A stretch of 64,000 bases of DNA, taken from contig JAULBX010014981.1 of NCBI GenBank assembly GCA_032358255.1, positions 1 to 64,000 on the forward strand, in the 5' to 3' direction. Source of the DNA: Heterotrichella gracilis. Lineage: Eukaryota > Sar > Xanthophyceae > Tribonematales > Xanthonemataceae. The notes below the pieces were generated by a model that was not told the DNA's origin, did not search any database, and saw only the letters and a list, made by a program, of their open reading frames with translations. Both the position numbers and the translations under genes were made by a program. Below, piece after piece: positions 1 to 7,929 of this stretch (position 1 is its first letter; each line of letters opens with the position of its first letter).

Positions 1-33
1 ATTAGACCACTCCGAAGGAGTCCTTTGGACTAA

Positions 34-51
34 GTCCGATAGCTATCGGAC
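34..51. repeat. Palindrome, TCCGATAGCTATCGGA variant
   Basis: Perfect 18-bp dyad GTCCGATAGCTATCGGAC. First copy of a family whose consensus in this window is TCCCGATAGCTATCGGGA. Confidence 0.8.
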
Positions 52-351
52 ACTCAGTACACTAAGGAGCACTAAGGTGTTTCTAGCCGCGGAGTAAAGG
101 AGTTTTTCACAGTTTACACAAAGTTTAGTTACGATTCGTCATCGCGGGGGTTCTTCACCCGAAGCGATCTCACAGATAGAATTAATTGTGTCCTCAGTGT
201 TGCCTCTTCCTTTGTCCGAAGGACTTCTTCGAAGTGCTCTTTGTGTTAAAAAATACCGTAATTCTTTTACAATTTTTAAACACGAACTTGTCCCGAGCTT
301 GCCTAGGGAGGACACCAAGCTTTTCACATTGAGAACAAGAACTAGACGCAG

Positions 352-369
352 TCCCGATAGCTATCGGGA
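352..369. repeat. Palindrome TCCCGATAGCTATCGGGA
   Basis: Perfect 18-bp dyad, consensus copy of the family. Confidence 0.85.
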
Positions 370-426
370 ACACAGATAACGCAGATGATTGATGCCTAAG
401 TAGAATTTTATTGGATTACACAGATG

Positions 427-448
427 AATTTTTCGCAAGCGAAAAATT
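427..448. repeat. Hairpin repeat AATTTTTCGC-AA-GCGAAAAATT
   Basis: Perfect 10-bp arms. A close relative with a different loop is at 16218-16238, also in a repeat-rich non-coding gap. Confidence 0.7.
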
Positions 449-492
449 GTAAATCATAATTAGTCTATAAAAAATCCGCGTATATCATCCCC

Positions 493-510
493 CCCCGATA
501 GCTATCGGGG
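493..510. repeat. Palindrome CCCCGATAGCTATCGGGG
   Basis: Perfect 18-bp dyad, preceded by an extended C run. Confidence 0.85.
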
Positions 511-686
511 CTGCGTCATCTGCGTTCTGTCTCACAGAACTCGAAATAAATTGCATTGCGCTCTTAGCGTCTTCGCGTGCAATTAAAACTCTGCGCCTCA
601 GAGCCTCTGTTAACTGTGTTGAAATAGACACTAATTACACTAATTACACGAAAAATAAATCTGCGATAATCATTCTTTTCAGCGTC

Positions 687-704
687 TCCCGATATTTATC
701 GGGA
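687..704. repeat. Palindrome TCCCGATATTTATCGGGA
   Basis: Same family with a changed centre (ATTT for AGCT); the outer arms are intact. Confidence 0.8.
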
Positions 705-744
705 CGCGTTCTAAAAAACTCAGCGTTCTCAATATCTCCGTCAA

Positions 745-1998
745 TCACTCACTCCGCAAAGCCTCCACCGGCTTCACAGAAATAGCCTTGCGCGCCGGGA
801 TCAATCCCGCTAAAGCACCGCTCACAATAAGTATCGTTAAAGCCTTTACGGCAATTGAAAGATCAACGGTTGGATTGGTAAACATTTCACCCGATTCACC
901 AATGGCGGAATTTAATAATTCCAATAATCCTATTCCAAACACCAAACCAAAATAACCGGAGAGGGCCGTTAAAAAAACGGATTCCATCACCACCTGTCCA
1001 ATGATCTGCATGGGAACCGCTCCCAGAGCACGTTTTACACCTATCTCCTTGGTGCGTTCTTTCACAACAATGAGCATGATATTACTTATTCCAATGACTC
1101 CTGCCAATAAGGTACCGATGCCAACGATCCACACTAAAATAGTAATTCCTAAAAACAAACCACTTAATTTATTAAACTCAACCGACATGTTCCAATGTCC
1201 TATGGCTTTCATATCATCGGGCGCAATTTTATGTCTTTCTTTTAAAACGGAAAGCACTTTCTCTTCTGTTTTTTCTGCAGGAATATCGTCGCGTGATTTA
1301 ATGGCGAACCATCCCACCATATCCCCAAAATTAAAGGCATTTTGAAATGTAGTAAAGGGAATGTTGATCATCTGTGCCAACTCTCTGCCCTCGCCGCCTC
1401 CGGACATGACTTTGGTTAAACCCACAATTCTAAAATACACCCCATTAATACGAATGTATTCTCCAATCACTTCTTCGCCTTTTTTAAATAATAGTTCCGC
1501 CACACGTGGACCCACCACGCAGATCTTACGTTTTTCTTTAATGTCGAGTTCATTAATATATCTTCCTTTTTCAAGGGTCACTTTTCTAATTTCTGAACTG
1601 CGGGGGTAATTCGCTTGAATCTCACAAGCCGCTGTCTTTAAGCTTCTCACTACATTATTAGCACCTTCATAACCACCCAACTGATTCATGGGCGATACCA
1701 CATCAATTTCCGGAATTTGTTTTAAGGCTTCAATGTCACCCATATTAAAATAAAATTGTCGCCCCGGTTTCATTCCCTTATAAGCTTTGGTGGTGGATTG
1801 TGTCCAGATAAAAAAACTATTGGTAGCAGTTCCCGAAAAGCCCTGCAAGATGCCATTGCGAAGACCATTACCGGAGCCCAGCATGATCACCAACATAAAA
1901 ATTCCCCAGAAAACACCGAGCATGGTTAAAAAAGTACGCAGTTTATTCTTGCGAATGGTTGCGAAAATTTCTTGCCAGTTATCTCGTTCAAAAATCAT
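745..1998 (-). CDS. ABC transporter permease, MacB/FtsX family
   Basis: Inner-membrane permease of about 417 residues. It has an N-terminal membrane segment after a short basic stretch (KKNKLRTFLTMLGVFWGIF), a periplasmic MacB-type domain to about residue 275, and a C-terminal FtsX domain with three membrane segments containing the typical VKERTKEIGVKRALGA loop. Such permeases act as dimers with a LolD/MacB ATPase, in lipoprotein release, export of small molecules or mechanotransmission across the envelope; the substrate here is unknown. Its start overlaps the stop of the upstream permease (TAATG), so the two are probably translationally coupled and may form a heterodimer. No membrane-fusion (HlyD-like) partner lies beside it. 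Confidence 0.93.
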   Translation of the reverse strand: MIFERDNWQEIFATIRKNKLRTFLTMLGVFWGIFMLVIMLGSGNGLRNGILQGFSGTATNSFFIWTQSTTKAYKGMKPGRQFYFNMGDIEALKQIPEIDVVSPMNQLGGYEGANNVVRSLKTAACEIQANYPRSSEIRKVTLEKGRYINELDIKEKRKICVVGPRVAELLFKKGEEVIGEYIRINGVYFRIVGLTKVMSGGGEGRELAQMINIPFTTFQNAFNFGDMVGWFAIKSRDDIPAEKTEEKVLSVLKERHKIAPDDMKAIGHWNMSVEFNKLSGLFLGITILVWIVGIGTLLAGVIGISNIMLIVVKERTKEIGVKRALGAVPMQIIGQVVMESVFLTALSGYFGLVFGIGLLELLNSAIGESGEMFTNPTVDLSIAVKALTILIVSGALAGLIPARKAISVKPVEALRSE

Positions 1999-3227
1999 TA
2001 GTCTTCTCTTAAAGCGGTAATAGGTTCAACACGGGCTGCTTTGAGTGCAGGAAATAAACCGGCAAGTGCACCGGCAATAATGATGAGTGTTACCGATGAA
2101 ATAGCAATACGAAGATCTACATCCGGATTTTTAAAAAAATCGCCCTCCAATCCAAAGGCTTTAATTGCCTCTACCAGTCCTATACCGGCCAATAAGCCAA
2201 TGTATCCTGCAATAAAGGTTATAAAAACAGATTCCTGAATGATCAATGACACAATAGAAAAAGGAGTCGCGCCTAAGGCCTTCCTTACACCAATCTCTTT
2301 ATTGCGTTCTTTTACAATGATCATCATAATATTACTTACACCAACCACACCGGCGATCAGTGTTAGAACCCCTATGATAAAGACAAATATTTTAATACCA
2401 TCTAACATTCCCATAACCCGTTTGAATTCCACGTTGTTGTTATAGATGCCTAAAGCATTAAGGTCTTTCGGATCAAAATGATATTTTTTGGCCATTCTCT
2501 GTCTGAACTCTTGTGCCATTTTCTCGCTTTGTTCAACACTAACGGTTCCTGTGCTGGCCCAAATGGTGTGCACATGATCTTTGCCATTGTATATTCGCTG
2601 AGCCGTTAACAGTGGAATGTAGATACGTTCATTGTCACCGCGTCCGGCATCTTCAAAAATGCCAACAACTCTGTACTTTGTTCCAGCCACATCAATGAAT
2701 TTATCAATTGGGTCTTCTTTTTTAAAGAGTGCCTCCAGTACCGGTTTTCCAATCACACATACTTTCCTAAATTCATTAAAATCAATTTCATTGATAAAGC
2801 GGCCACTGATTATCTTTGCTCTTTCCAGTTTGTCGTGATCAGGAGCAACGGGCCTTACAATAAATCCTGCATGTTCATTTTTATAGGAAAGTATTTTATT
2901 CTCCCATCCTTGGTATACGGCAGAAGCATTGTCAATGCCTTCCAGATCTTTTTTGACATAATAAAAATCGCTATTGGTGAGTTGAATGTTTCTTCCCGGT
3001 TTATATCCTTCATATGGCATTGTGGTTGTTCCACCGTCAATCCAAATACTGTTAGATGCATCATTCCCGAATTGTGCTTTCACCCCATTCTTTAAACCTT
3101 GTCCCGCAGCCAACAACACAATAAGAATAAATATGCCCCAGGCCACGCTGAACGCGGTTAAAATAGTACGAAGTTTGTTTTTCTTCATCGTACCAAATAT
3201 TTCCTGCCATTTGTCTATGTCGAACAT
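1998..3227 (-). CDS. ABC transporter permease, MacB/FtsX family
   Basis: Second permease of the pair, about 409 residues, clearly a paralogue of the next gene: it starts FDIDKWQEIFGTMKKNKLRT, has one N-terminal membrane segment, a large periplasmic MacB_PCD-like domain, then the FtsX region with VKERNKEIGVRKALGA and two further membrane segments. It follows the ATPase gene after a 117-bp gap that carries two copies of the window's 18-bp palindrome, so the ATPase and permeases may be separately tuned or the palindromes may stabilise mRNA ends. The substrate cannot be told from sequence. Confidence 0.93.
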   Translation of the reverse strand: MFDIDKWQEIFGTMKKNKLRTILTAFSVAWGIFILIVLLAAGQGLKNGVKAQFGNDASNSIWIDGGTTTMPYEGYKPGRNIQLTNSDFYYVKKDLEGIDNASAVYQGWENKILSYKNEHAGFIVRPVAPDHDKLERAKIISGRFINEIDFNEFRKVCVIGKPVLEALFKKEDPIDKFIDVAGTKYRVVGIFEDAGRGDNERIYIPLLTAQRIYNGKDHVHTIWASTGTVSVEQSEKMAQEFRQRMAKKYHFDPKDLNALGIYNNNVEFKRVMGMLDGIKIFVFIIGVLTLIAGVVGVSNIMMIIVKERNKEIGVRKALGATPFSIVSLIIQESVFITFIAGYIGLLAGIGLVEAIKAFGLEGDFFKNPDVDLRIAISSVTLIIIAGALAGLFPALKAARVEPITALRED

Positions 3228-3241
3228 CTGAAAATATTTAC

Positions 3242-3288
3242 TCCCGATAGCTATCGGGATTGTAATTTACTCCCGATAGTTATCGGGA
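3242..3288. repeat. Pair of 18-bp palindromes
   Basis: Two copies at 3242-3259 (TCCCGATAGCTATCGGGA) and 3271-3288 (TCCCGATAGTTATCGGGA) sit 11 bp apart between the ABC ATPase and permease genes. They could fold into two stem-loops in the operon transcript. Confidence 0.8.
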
Positions 3289-3344
3289 TGACAATTTTGG
3301 ATCCTCCAATTGTAAATTGTCAATCCTTAAATTGTAAATCGTCC

Positions 3345-4010
3345 TTAATTATCCATTATCAACCCATCTTTTAAACGAATCGTTCTATCCGTTAAAGCCG
3401 CAATATCATTCTCGTGTGTCACAATCACAATCGTTTTTCCCTGATCATTGATCTCCTTAAAAATATCCATCACTTCAATAGAGGTTTGTGAATCGAGCGC
3501 TCCTGTTGGCTCATCGGCAAATATCACTTTCGGATTACCGATCAAAGCCCGTGCTATGGCCACTCTTTGTTTTTGTCCACCACTGAGTTCAGAAGGCAAA
3601 TGATTGGCCCATTCACGCAAACCCATTCGATCGAGGTACTCCAATGCTTTTAAGTTTCTTTCTTTACGCGATACTTTTTGATAATACAAAGGCAAGGCCA
3701 CGTTCTCCATGGCATTTTTAAAGGACAATAAATTAAACGATTGAAAGACAAATCCTAAAAACTGATTGCGTAATTGGGCGGCTTTTTTTTGAGAGAGGTT
3801 TTTAATATAGGTCTTATCCAGATAGTAGTCGCCCGAATCGTAGTTATCTAAAATACCTAATATGTTTAATAAAGTAGATTTACCCGAACCGGATGAACCC
3901 ATAATGGAAACAAATTCTCCTTCTTTAATGTGCAGATCAATTCCTTTTAATACTTCAAAGGAAGCATCTGCCAGTCGGTACGATTTTCTGATTTGATTGA
4001 GTTGAATCAC
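3345..4010 (-). CDS. ABC transporter ATP-binding protein, LolD/MacB type
   Basis: ATPase of about 221 residues that should energise the two downstream permeases. Walker A is GSSGSGKS at about residues 38-45, the ABC signature is LSGGQKQRVAIARAL near 140, and Walker B is VIFADEPTGALDS near 165, followed by the H-loop VTHEND. I start at GTG 4010 (IQLNQIRKSY, the usual LolD-like beginning). The longer TTG start at 4016 would lie inside a TAAATTTG -7 box at 4014-4021, so the mRNA probably begins at or beside GTG 4010. It is first gene of the operon with the two permeases. Confidence 0.93.
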   Translation of the reverse strand: MIQLNQIRKSYRLADASFEVLKGIDLHIKEGEFVSIMGSSGSGKSTLLNILGILDNYDSGDYYLDKTYIKNLSQKKAAQLRNQFLGFVFQSFNLLSFKNAMENVALPLYYQKVSRKERNLKALEYLDRMGLREWANHLPSELSGGQKQRVAIARALIGNPKVIFADEPTGALDSQTSIEVMDIFKEINDQGKTIVIVTHENDIAALTDRTIRLKDGLIMDN

Positions 4011-4013
4011 TCT

Positions 4014-4021
4014 CAAATTTA
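4014..4021 (-). promoter_or_regulatory. -7 box TAAATTTG before the ABC ATPase
   Basis: Fits the Bacteroidota -7 consensus TAnnTTTG. It ends 3 nt before GTG 4010, implying a leaderless mRNA. No clear TTTG -33 element at the expected distance. Confidence 0.55.
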
Positions 4022-4180
4022 AATAATATATGTAAAAGGCACTTACCTTTCAAATTCGAAAAGGGACGTTTATCCGTAAATCAGCAAAGTTTTGACATAT
4101 TATAACAAAACGAAATAAGGCTAAACAAAATTAATCTCCAGGTGTTACATTAGAGAAGTTTAAAAACACCTTAAAAAAAT

Positions 4181-4528
4181 ATGAAAAAAGTATATCACCT
4201 CGCCAATTGCAGCACCTGCGCACGCATCATTGATTCATTAAAACTAAAGGAAAAAAAGTTTGAGTTTCAGGACATCAAAACCGAAAAGATGACGGCTACT
4301 CAGCTCGATCAGATGAAAAAACTGGCAGGTTCTTACGAAGCGCTTTTTAGCCGAGTGGCTATGAAATATAAGACTTTGGATCCAAAACCAGCCACTGAAG
4401 CTGAATATAAAAAATTGATCCTAGAGGAATACACCTTTTTAAAACGTCCGGTCATCGTATTGGATGATAAGATCTTTATTGGCAGTTCGAAAGGCAATGT
4501 GGATGCGGCGAAAGCAGTTATCAAATAG
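4181..4528 (+). CDS. ArsC/Spx-family thioredoxin-fold protein
   Basis: Cytoplasmic protein of 115 residues of the arsenate reductase/Spx family. It begins MKKVYHLANCSTCARI with a CxxC pair at C10 and C13, as in Spx and some ArsC relatives, and has the family's late RPVIVLDDKIFIG segment. ArsC enzymes reduce arsenate; Spx-like members are redox regulators of RNA polymerase. No ars genes lie nearby, so arsenate reduction is not supported by context and the role stays open. It stands alone and ends at a strong bidirectional terminator. Confidence 0.85.
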   Translation: MKKVYHLANCSTCARIIDSLKLKEKKFEFQDIKTEKMTATQLDQMKKLAGSYEALFSRVAMKYKTLDPKPATEAEYKKLILEEYTFLKRPVIVLDDKIFIGSSKGNVDAAKAVIK

Positions 4529-4585
4529 TGACCTATTTATTATTTTACAGAAAACCACCAATTATTTATGGTGGCTTTAAAATTA

Positions 4586-4617
4586 AAAAAGCCGGACTAA
4601 TAAAGATCCGGCTTTTT
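4586..4617. terminator. Bidirectional rho-independent terminator
   Basis: AAAAAGCCGGA at 4586-4596 pairs perfectly with TCCGGCTTTTT at 4607-4617 around a 10-nt loop, with T-runs on both strands. It separates two convergent genes (ends 4528 and 4624). Confidence 0.9.
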
Positions 4618-4623
4618 CCAAAA

Positions 4624-5052
4624 TTAGTTCATCCCCTTTTCACCATGCTTTTGTTTTTTGTTTTTTTGTTCTTTCTTGAATGTCTCGTATTTAGCTTTTT
4701 GATCCGGGTTTAAAAAACTCAACACATTTTCATCAAACTTTTTGGTATTCGCTTTCATCTGAGTCTTTAACAATTTACGCTCCTCAGGTGTTGTTGAACC
4801 CTCCAACTTCTCTTTCATTGGGGCATTGGCAGTAATCCTTTCTCTTGTTGCTTGTTCCCATTTTACTTTTTGTTCAGCACTTAATCCTAATTTTGTACTG
4901 GCGGTTTCAGTTTCTTTTTTAATCCGCTCTTCAGGACTTAAATTTTTGTACTGACCCTTATTTTGTTTTTCACTTTGAGCATTTTGTGCATTCATTTGAC
5001 TTGCAAACAAAGTCGTTACTAATAACGCGGTACTTAAAATTATTTTTTTCAT
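4624..5052 (-). CDS. Exported Spy/DUF4890-like small protein
   Basis: About 142 residues from the ATG giving MKKIILSTALLVTTLFASQMNAQ, a signal peptide; the longer start at 5088 would put 12 residues before it. The mature part is highly charged and helical with an LSPEERIKKETETASTKLGLSAEQKVKWEQ region, and two later repeats of the same kind (TTPEERKLLKTQMKAN, LNPDQKAKYETF). This layout resembles LTxxQ/Spy-like periplasmic proteins, which act as chaperones or stress sensors. The C-terminus is Lys-rich. Function is by resemblance only. Confidence 0.75.
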   Translation of the reverse strand: MKKIILSTALLVTTLFASQMNAQNAQSEKQNKGQYKNLSPEERIKKETETASTKLGLSAEQKVKWEQATRERITANAPMKEKLEGSTTPEERKLLKTQMKANTKKFDENVLSFLNPDQKAKYETFKKEQKNKKQKHGEKGMN

Positions 5053-5111
5053 AGTCTGTATTTTGTCTTTTGACGCAGCAAAAAGCAAAGGGTTTAACTC
5101 CTTAACAAATT

Positions 5112-5939
5112 TTAATGTAACACTGTTATTCTCATCCGAAGGTCTTCCAAGGGACGATCTTTGGCGTCTGTTTTTACACTTGCCAGTTGATCGATCAGTT
5201 CCAAACCTTCTATCACTTCTCCAAAAACCGTATAGGTGCCGTCTAAATGCGGAGTTCCACCAACAGTGGTATATACTTCCACTTGATGGGCATCAAATTT
5301 ATACTCCGGCTTTTTAGAATACTCAGTCTGAATGGCCTTTTCAATCTCTGTGTTCACCAAAGCAGCGCTATCAGGCTTTGATTCCGTTTTTAAGCGATTA
5401 TAGGTTTGTTTCATCTGTTTCCCCTTCTCAGAACGCATGAATTCTCTGGCACAATTGGTATAATAGGTTTTGTTAATGCGGTCTTCATACTTTTTTAGAT
5501 CTTCCATGCTTCTTTTTTTTCCCTGAACCAGATAAAACTGAGACGCGCTACTTGCTTGTGTTGGGTTAATATCTTCCCCTTCACGGGCGGCACAAAGAGT
5601 CCCTTTTTTATGGATCAAATCCCTGTTAAACTCTGCCGGAACTGTATAACCCAGATCTCCATGTCCTAATGAATCGCCCGGTTTTGCCCGTTTACTGAGC
5701 GGATCACCCCCTTGGATCATAAATCCGTTAATAACACGGTGAAAAAGCAAGGAATCAAAAAAGTGTTCATTGACCAGTTTCAAAAAATTAGCCTTATGCA
5801 GAGGTGTTTCTTCATACAGTTTAATTTTCATGTTGCCGTATTTGGTTTCTAAGACAATGGTTTCTTTACTCAGATGTTGAGCAGATAGTTGACCCATCAT
5901 AGCTGTAAAAAGTAGCAGTTTGGAAAGAAAATTTTGCAT
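5112..5939 (-). CDS. Exported cyclophilin-type peptidyl-prolyl isomerase
   Basis: About 275 residues with a signal peptide (MQNFLSKLLLFTAMMGQLSAQ) and a cyclophilin domain: FHRVINGFMIQGGD, then ASSASQFYLVQGKK, and the late YTVFGEVIEGLELIDQLA. It should catalyse cis-trans isomerisation of proline bonds in the periplasm. An insertion of about 80 charged residues interrupts the domain between SQFYLVQGKK and HLDGTYTVFG; similar insertions are known in Bacteroidota cyclophilins. It stands alone; the promoter of the divergent lipoprotein gene begins inside its first codons. Confidence 0.92.
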   Translation of the reverse strand: MQNFLSKLLLFTAMMGQLSAQHLSKETIVLETKYGNMKIKLYEETPLHKANFLKLVNEHFFDSLLFHRVINGFMIQGGDPLSKRAKPGDSLGHGDLGYTVPAEFNRDLIHKKGTLCAAREGEDINPTQASSASQFYLVQGKKRSMEDLKKYEDRINKTYYTNCAREFMRSEKGKQMKQTYNRLKTESKPDSAALVNTEIEKAIQTEYSKKPEYKFDAHQVEVYTTVGGTPHLDGTYTVFGEVIEGLELIDQLASVKTDAKDRPLEDLRMRITVLH

Positions 5940-5963
5940 GTTAGAACCTTTTTTTTATATTTG
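5933..5963 (+). promoter_or_regulatory. Bacteroidota promoter TTTG-N19-TATATTTG
   Basis: TTTG at 5933-5936 and TATATTTG at 5956-5963 with 19 bp between match the Bacteroidota -33/-7 consensus exactly. It should drive the lipoprotein gene at 6064 with a 5' leader of roughly 95 nt. The -33 box lies within the start of the divergent cyclophilin gene. Confidence 0.65.
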
Positions 5964-6063
5964 TTAAGCTAATATCATAAATAATTTAAACAAATGGCTA
6001 AATTTTAAATTAAAAGGTAATTTAATTTAAAAGGAGGTCTTTTATTCTAATTCAACTATTTAA

Positions 6064-6444
6064 ATGAAGTCATACTTATTCCTTCTTTCCACTTTATTAC
6101 TTTTTGGTTTAACACTTATCGGCACTTCTTGCCAGAAAGAAACGGATTGTACCGCCAATATCACTTGTGTAGACTCTGTTGGAACTGCAGTGGCTAATGC
6201 CACGGTAAACCTATTCGCCCAAGTGAAAGATCCAAACGATCCTAAAGGAGTTGCTACAAATACCGCTGACGTTAAAGCTTCGGGGACAACAGATGACGGA
6301 GGTAAAGTCAGTTTTGTGTTTAAGTTACCGGCTGTATTTGATGTTAAAGCAACATTCGTAAGTGGCAACAAAACCTTCAGTGGTACCAGTATCATTAAAC
6401 TTGAAACAGGTACAGCAGTAGAAAAAACAGTCACACTCAGATAA
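6064..6444 (+). CDS. Small lipoprotein with Ig-like fold
   Basis: 126 residues. The N-terminus KSYLFLLSTLLLFGLTLIGTSCQK has a lipobox-like end, so the mature protein probably starts at that cysteine and is membrane-anchored. The rest reads as one beta-sandwich of the prealbumin-like/carboxypeptidase regulatory kind (VDSVGTAVANATVNLF ... TTDDGGKVSFVFKLPAVFDVKATF). Such domains often occur in Bacteroidota surface proteins. No specific function is visible. It has a long leader with AAAAGGAGG at 6029-6037, about 27 nt before the start, too far for an ordinary ribosome binding site. Confidence 0.8.
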   Translation: MKSYLFLLSTLLLFGLTLIGTSCQKETDCTANITCVDSVGTAVANATVNLFAQVKDPNDPKGVATNTADVKASGTTDDGGKVSFVFKLPAVFDVKATFVSGNKTFSGTSIIKLETGTAVEKTVTLR

Positions 6445-6481
6445 TTCTTCCTAATCTATTCCTTCCAAATAAGATAAACTC

Positions 6482-7174
6482 TTGAGAAAGTTAAAAGCCA
6501 TATCGCTCGTTCTGTTTATCATTGGATCAACTCTCGGCCTCACATTTCTTAATTCATGTAGTCCCGGTGAGAAAGCCGGGGCAAAAGAAGAAGGACAAAT
6601 TGAATTTGATACCAAGGGTGTAGATCCAAACCATCCCATGTATGGTTTCGCTCCTAGTGAAGCTACCTTTAAATTTAAACAGGAAAAGTCCATTTATGAA
6701 ATGAGCACCATGGGCATGTTTAATACTTCTATTATTATCGATAATAAAGCAAAGACCATTTCTCAAACGGTTAAATTTCTTGACATTAAACAGGCTTGTA
6801 TAGAGCATGAAAAAGAAATTGCCGCTGATAACGCTAATTATCAATTGCAGATCGAAGAAACGAATGAAACCAAAGAAATTATCGGACTAAGCGCCATCAA
6901 GGCTAAGGTGAGCATGGTAAAAGATCCTTCCATTAAATTTGATGTTTGGTACACCAAAGATCTTGGCATGGAAAATATTAATGCGCTTACACCTTATGCT
7001 CAATTAAAAGGTTTGTTGCTGGACTTTAGAGTGGAGAAATTTGGAATTGAATTGCATTTTGTGGCAAAATCTTTGAAACATGTGGAGGTGCCGGATAAGA
7101 CCTTTGAAATTCCTGCAAGTATGAAAATCATTAGTGAAGCCGAGATGGCGGAATTCATAAAAAACCTTCAGTAA
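6482..7174 (+). CDS. Exported lipoprotein, DUF4412-like
   Basis: 230 residues starting at TTG 6482; an in-frame stop just upstream (6470-6472) rules out an earlier start. RKLKAISLVLFIIGSTLGLTFLNSCS is a lipoprotein signal with the cysteine near residue 26. The body shares an order of elements with the next gene: a marker strand, FNTSIIIDNKAKTISQTVKF, then IIGLSAIKAKV, then DVWYTKDLGMENINAL, a KGLLLDFRVEKFGIELHFVAKS strand and PDKTFEIPASM. This is the DUF4412/GLPGLI-type beta-rich fold. It is probably co-transcribed with the next gene (35-bp gap). Function unknown. Confidence 0.8.
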   Translation: MRKLKAISLVLFIIGSTLGLTFLNSCSPGEKAGAKEEGQIEFDTKGVDPNHPMYGFAPSEATFKFKQEKSIYEMSTMGMFNTSIIIDNKAKTISQTVKFLDIKQACIEHEKEIAADNANYQLQIEETNETKEIIGLSAIKAKVSMVKDPSIKFDVWYTKDLGMENINALTPYAQLKGLLLDFRVEKFGIELHFVAKSLKHVEVPDKTFEIPASMKIISEAEMAEFIKNLQ

Positions 7175-7209
7175 CAACACACTCTTTCATCTTTTAATAT
7201 TATAATACC

Positions 7210-7929
7210 ATGAAAACAACGATTGGCAAAACCATTTTAAGCATTTCCACTTTCTTAGTTCTAATGTCGACAGGCATGCAGGCTCAAGAAAATTACACGA
7301 TAAAGATCAGTATTAAAACAGAAGGTTTGCCTGCCGAAATGGCGGCCTATGGTGAACAAGATATGGTCACTTACATGAAAGGTGATAAATCTAAAACGGA
7401 AATTTCGAGTATGATGTTTAGCAGCACCACCTATATGAACGGTAATACCATTACCTCCTTAACTGATATGATGGGCAATAAAAGCGGTTACACAACGACT
7501 TTAGAAGAACTGGAATTATCTGATAAAAACGAACCAACAGAAAAGCCCACTATTGTTTATACCGAAGAAAAGAAAATGATTGCCGGTTACGAATGCAAAA
7601 AAGCCATTGTGACCTCTATTGGAAAAGATAAAAAAGAAAGCATCACAACCGTTTGGGTGACAGATAAAATTGTTAATAATCACAAGGCAGCCGGAAAAAC
7701 AGGACGACGCGGTATGGCCGATCTGAGTGAATTAAAGGGTTATCCACTCGCTATGGAAATGCCTATGAGCATGCAGGGTTCGGAAGCAAAAGTGGTCATG
7801 AATACCCTTGAAGTATCCACCAGTCCTATCGACGATTCTGTTTTTAAAGTCAACACCGAAGGGTACACCATGATGACCTATAAGGAAATGAAAGAAAAAC
7901 AAAAGGCGATGTCTCAGCAAGGCAGATAA
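7210..7929 (+). CDS. Exported DUF4412-like protein
   Basis: 239 residues with a signal peptide ending GMQAQ. The mature part has strongly patterned strands, including DMVTYMKGDKSKTEIS, KKMIAGYECKKAIVT, ITTVWVTDKI, LKGYPLAMEMPM and IDDSVFKVNTEGY, and is rich in methionine. Bacteroidota proteins of this type are small periplasmic or outer-membrane-associated proteins without a known activity. It is a distant paralogue of the preceding lipoprotein, so the pair probably arose by duplication. Confidence 0.85.
   Translation: MKTTIGKTILSISTFLVLMSTGMQAQENYTIKISIKTEGLPAEMAAYGEQDMVTYMKGDKSKTEISSMMFSSTTYMNGNTITSLTDMMGNKSGYTTTLEELELSDKNEPTEKPTIVYTEEKKMIAGYECKKAIVTSIGKDKKESITTVWVTDKIVNNHKAAGKTGRRGMADLSELKGYPLAMEMPMSMQGSEAKVVMNTLEVSTSPIDDSVFKVNTEGYTMMTYKEMKEKQKAMSQQGR

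Larger units (their letters stand above)
1..744. repeat. Non-coding mosaic of dispersed repeats
   Basis: No credible gene lies here; the short open frames are made of repeat sequence. The stretch holds four near-perfect copies of an 18-bp palindrome (TCCCGATAGCTATCGGGA type), a hairpin around TTTTTCGC/GCGAAAAA at 427-448, and fragments reading like 'ctctgcgcctcagagcctctgtt' that recur near 8500-8550 and 15640-16336. The opening 'ctccgaaggagtcctttggac' resembles 16141-16163. This looks like accumulated short repeats downstream of the ABC operon rather than one element. Confidence 0.75.

Noticed and set aside
139-379. Short open frames on both strands in the first gap
   Set aside because: They are made of palindromic repeat sequence and have no protein-like features.
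745-4010. Macrolide efflux (MacAB-TolC) system
   Set aside because: No MacA-like fusion protein and no TolC; the ATPase-permease set is a generic LolD/MacB-type transporter.
3345-4016. TTG 4016 as start of the ABC ATPase
   Set aside because: The codon is part of the TAAATTTG -7 box, so it would not be in the transcript.
4181-4528. Arsenate resistance operon
   Set aside because: Only a single ArsC/Spx-like gene with CxxC and no other ars genes.
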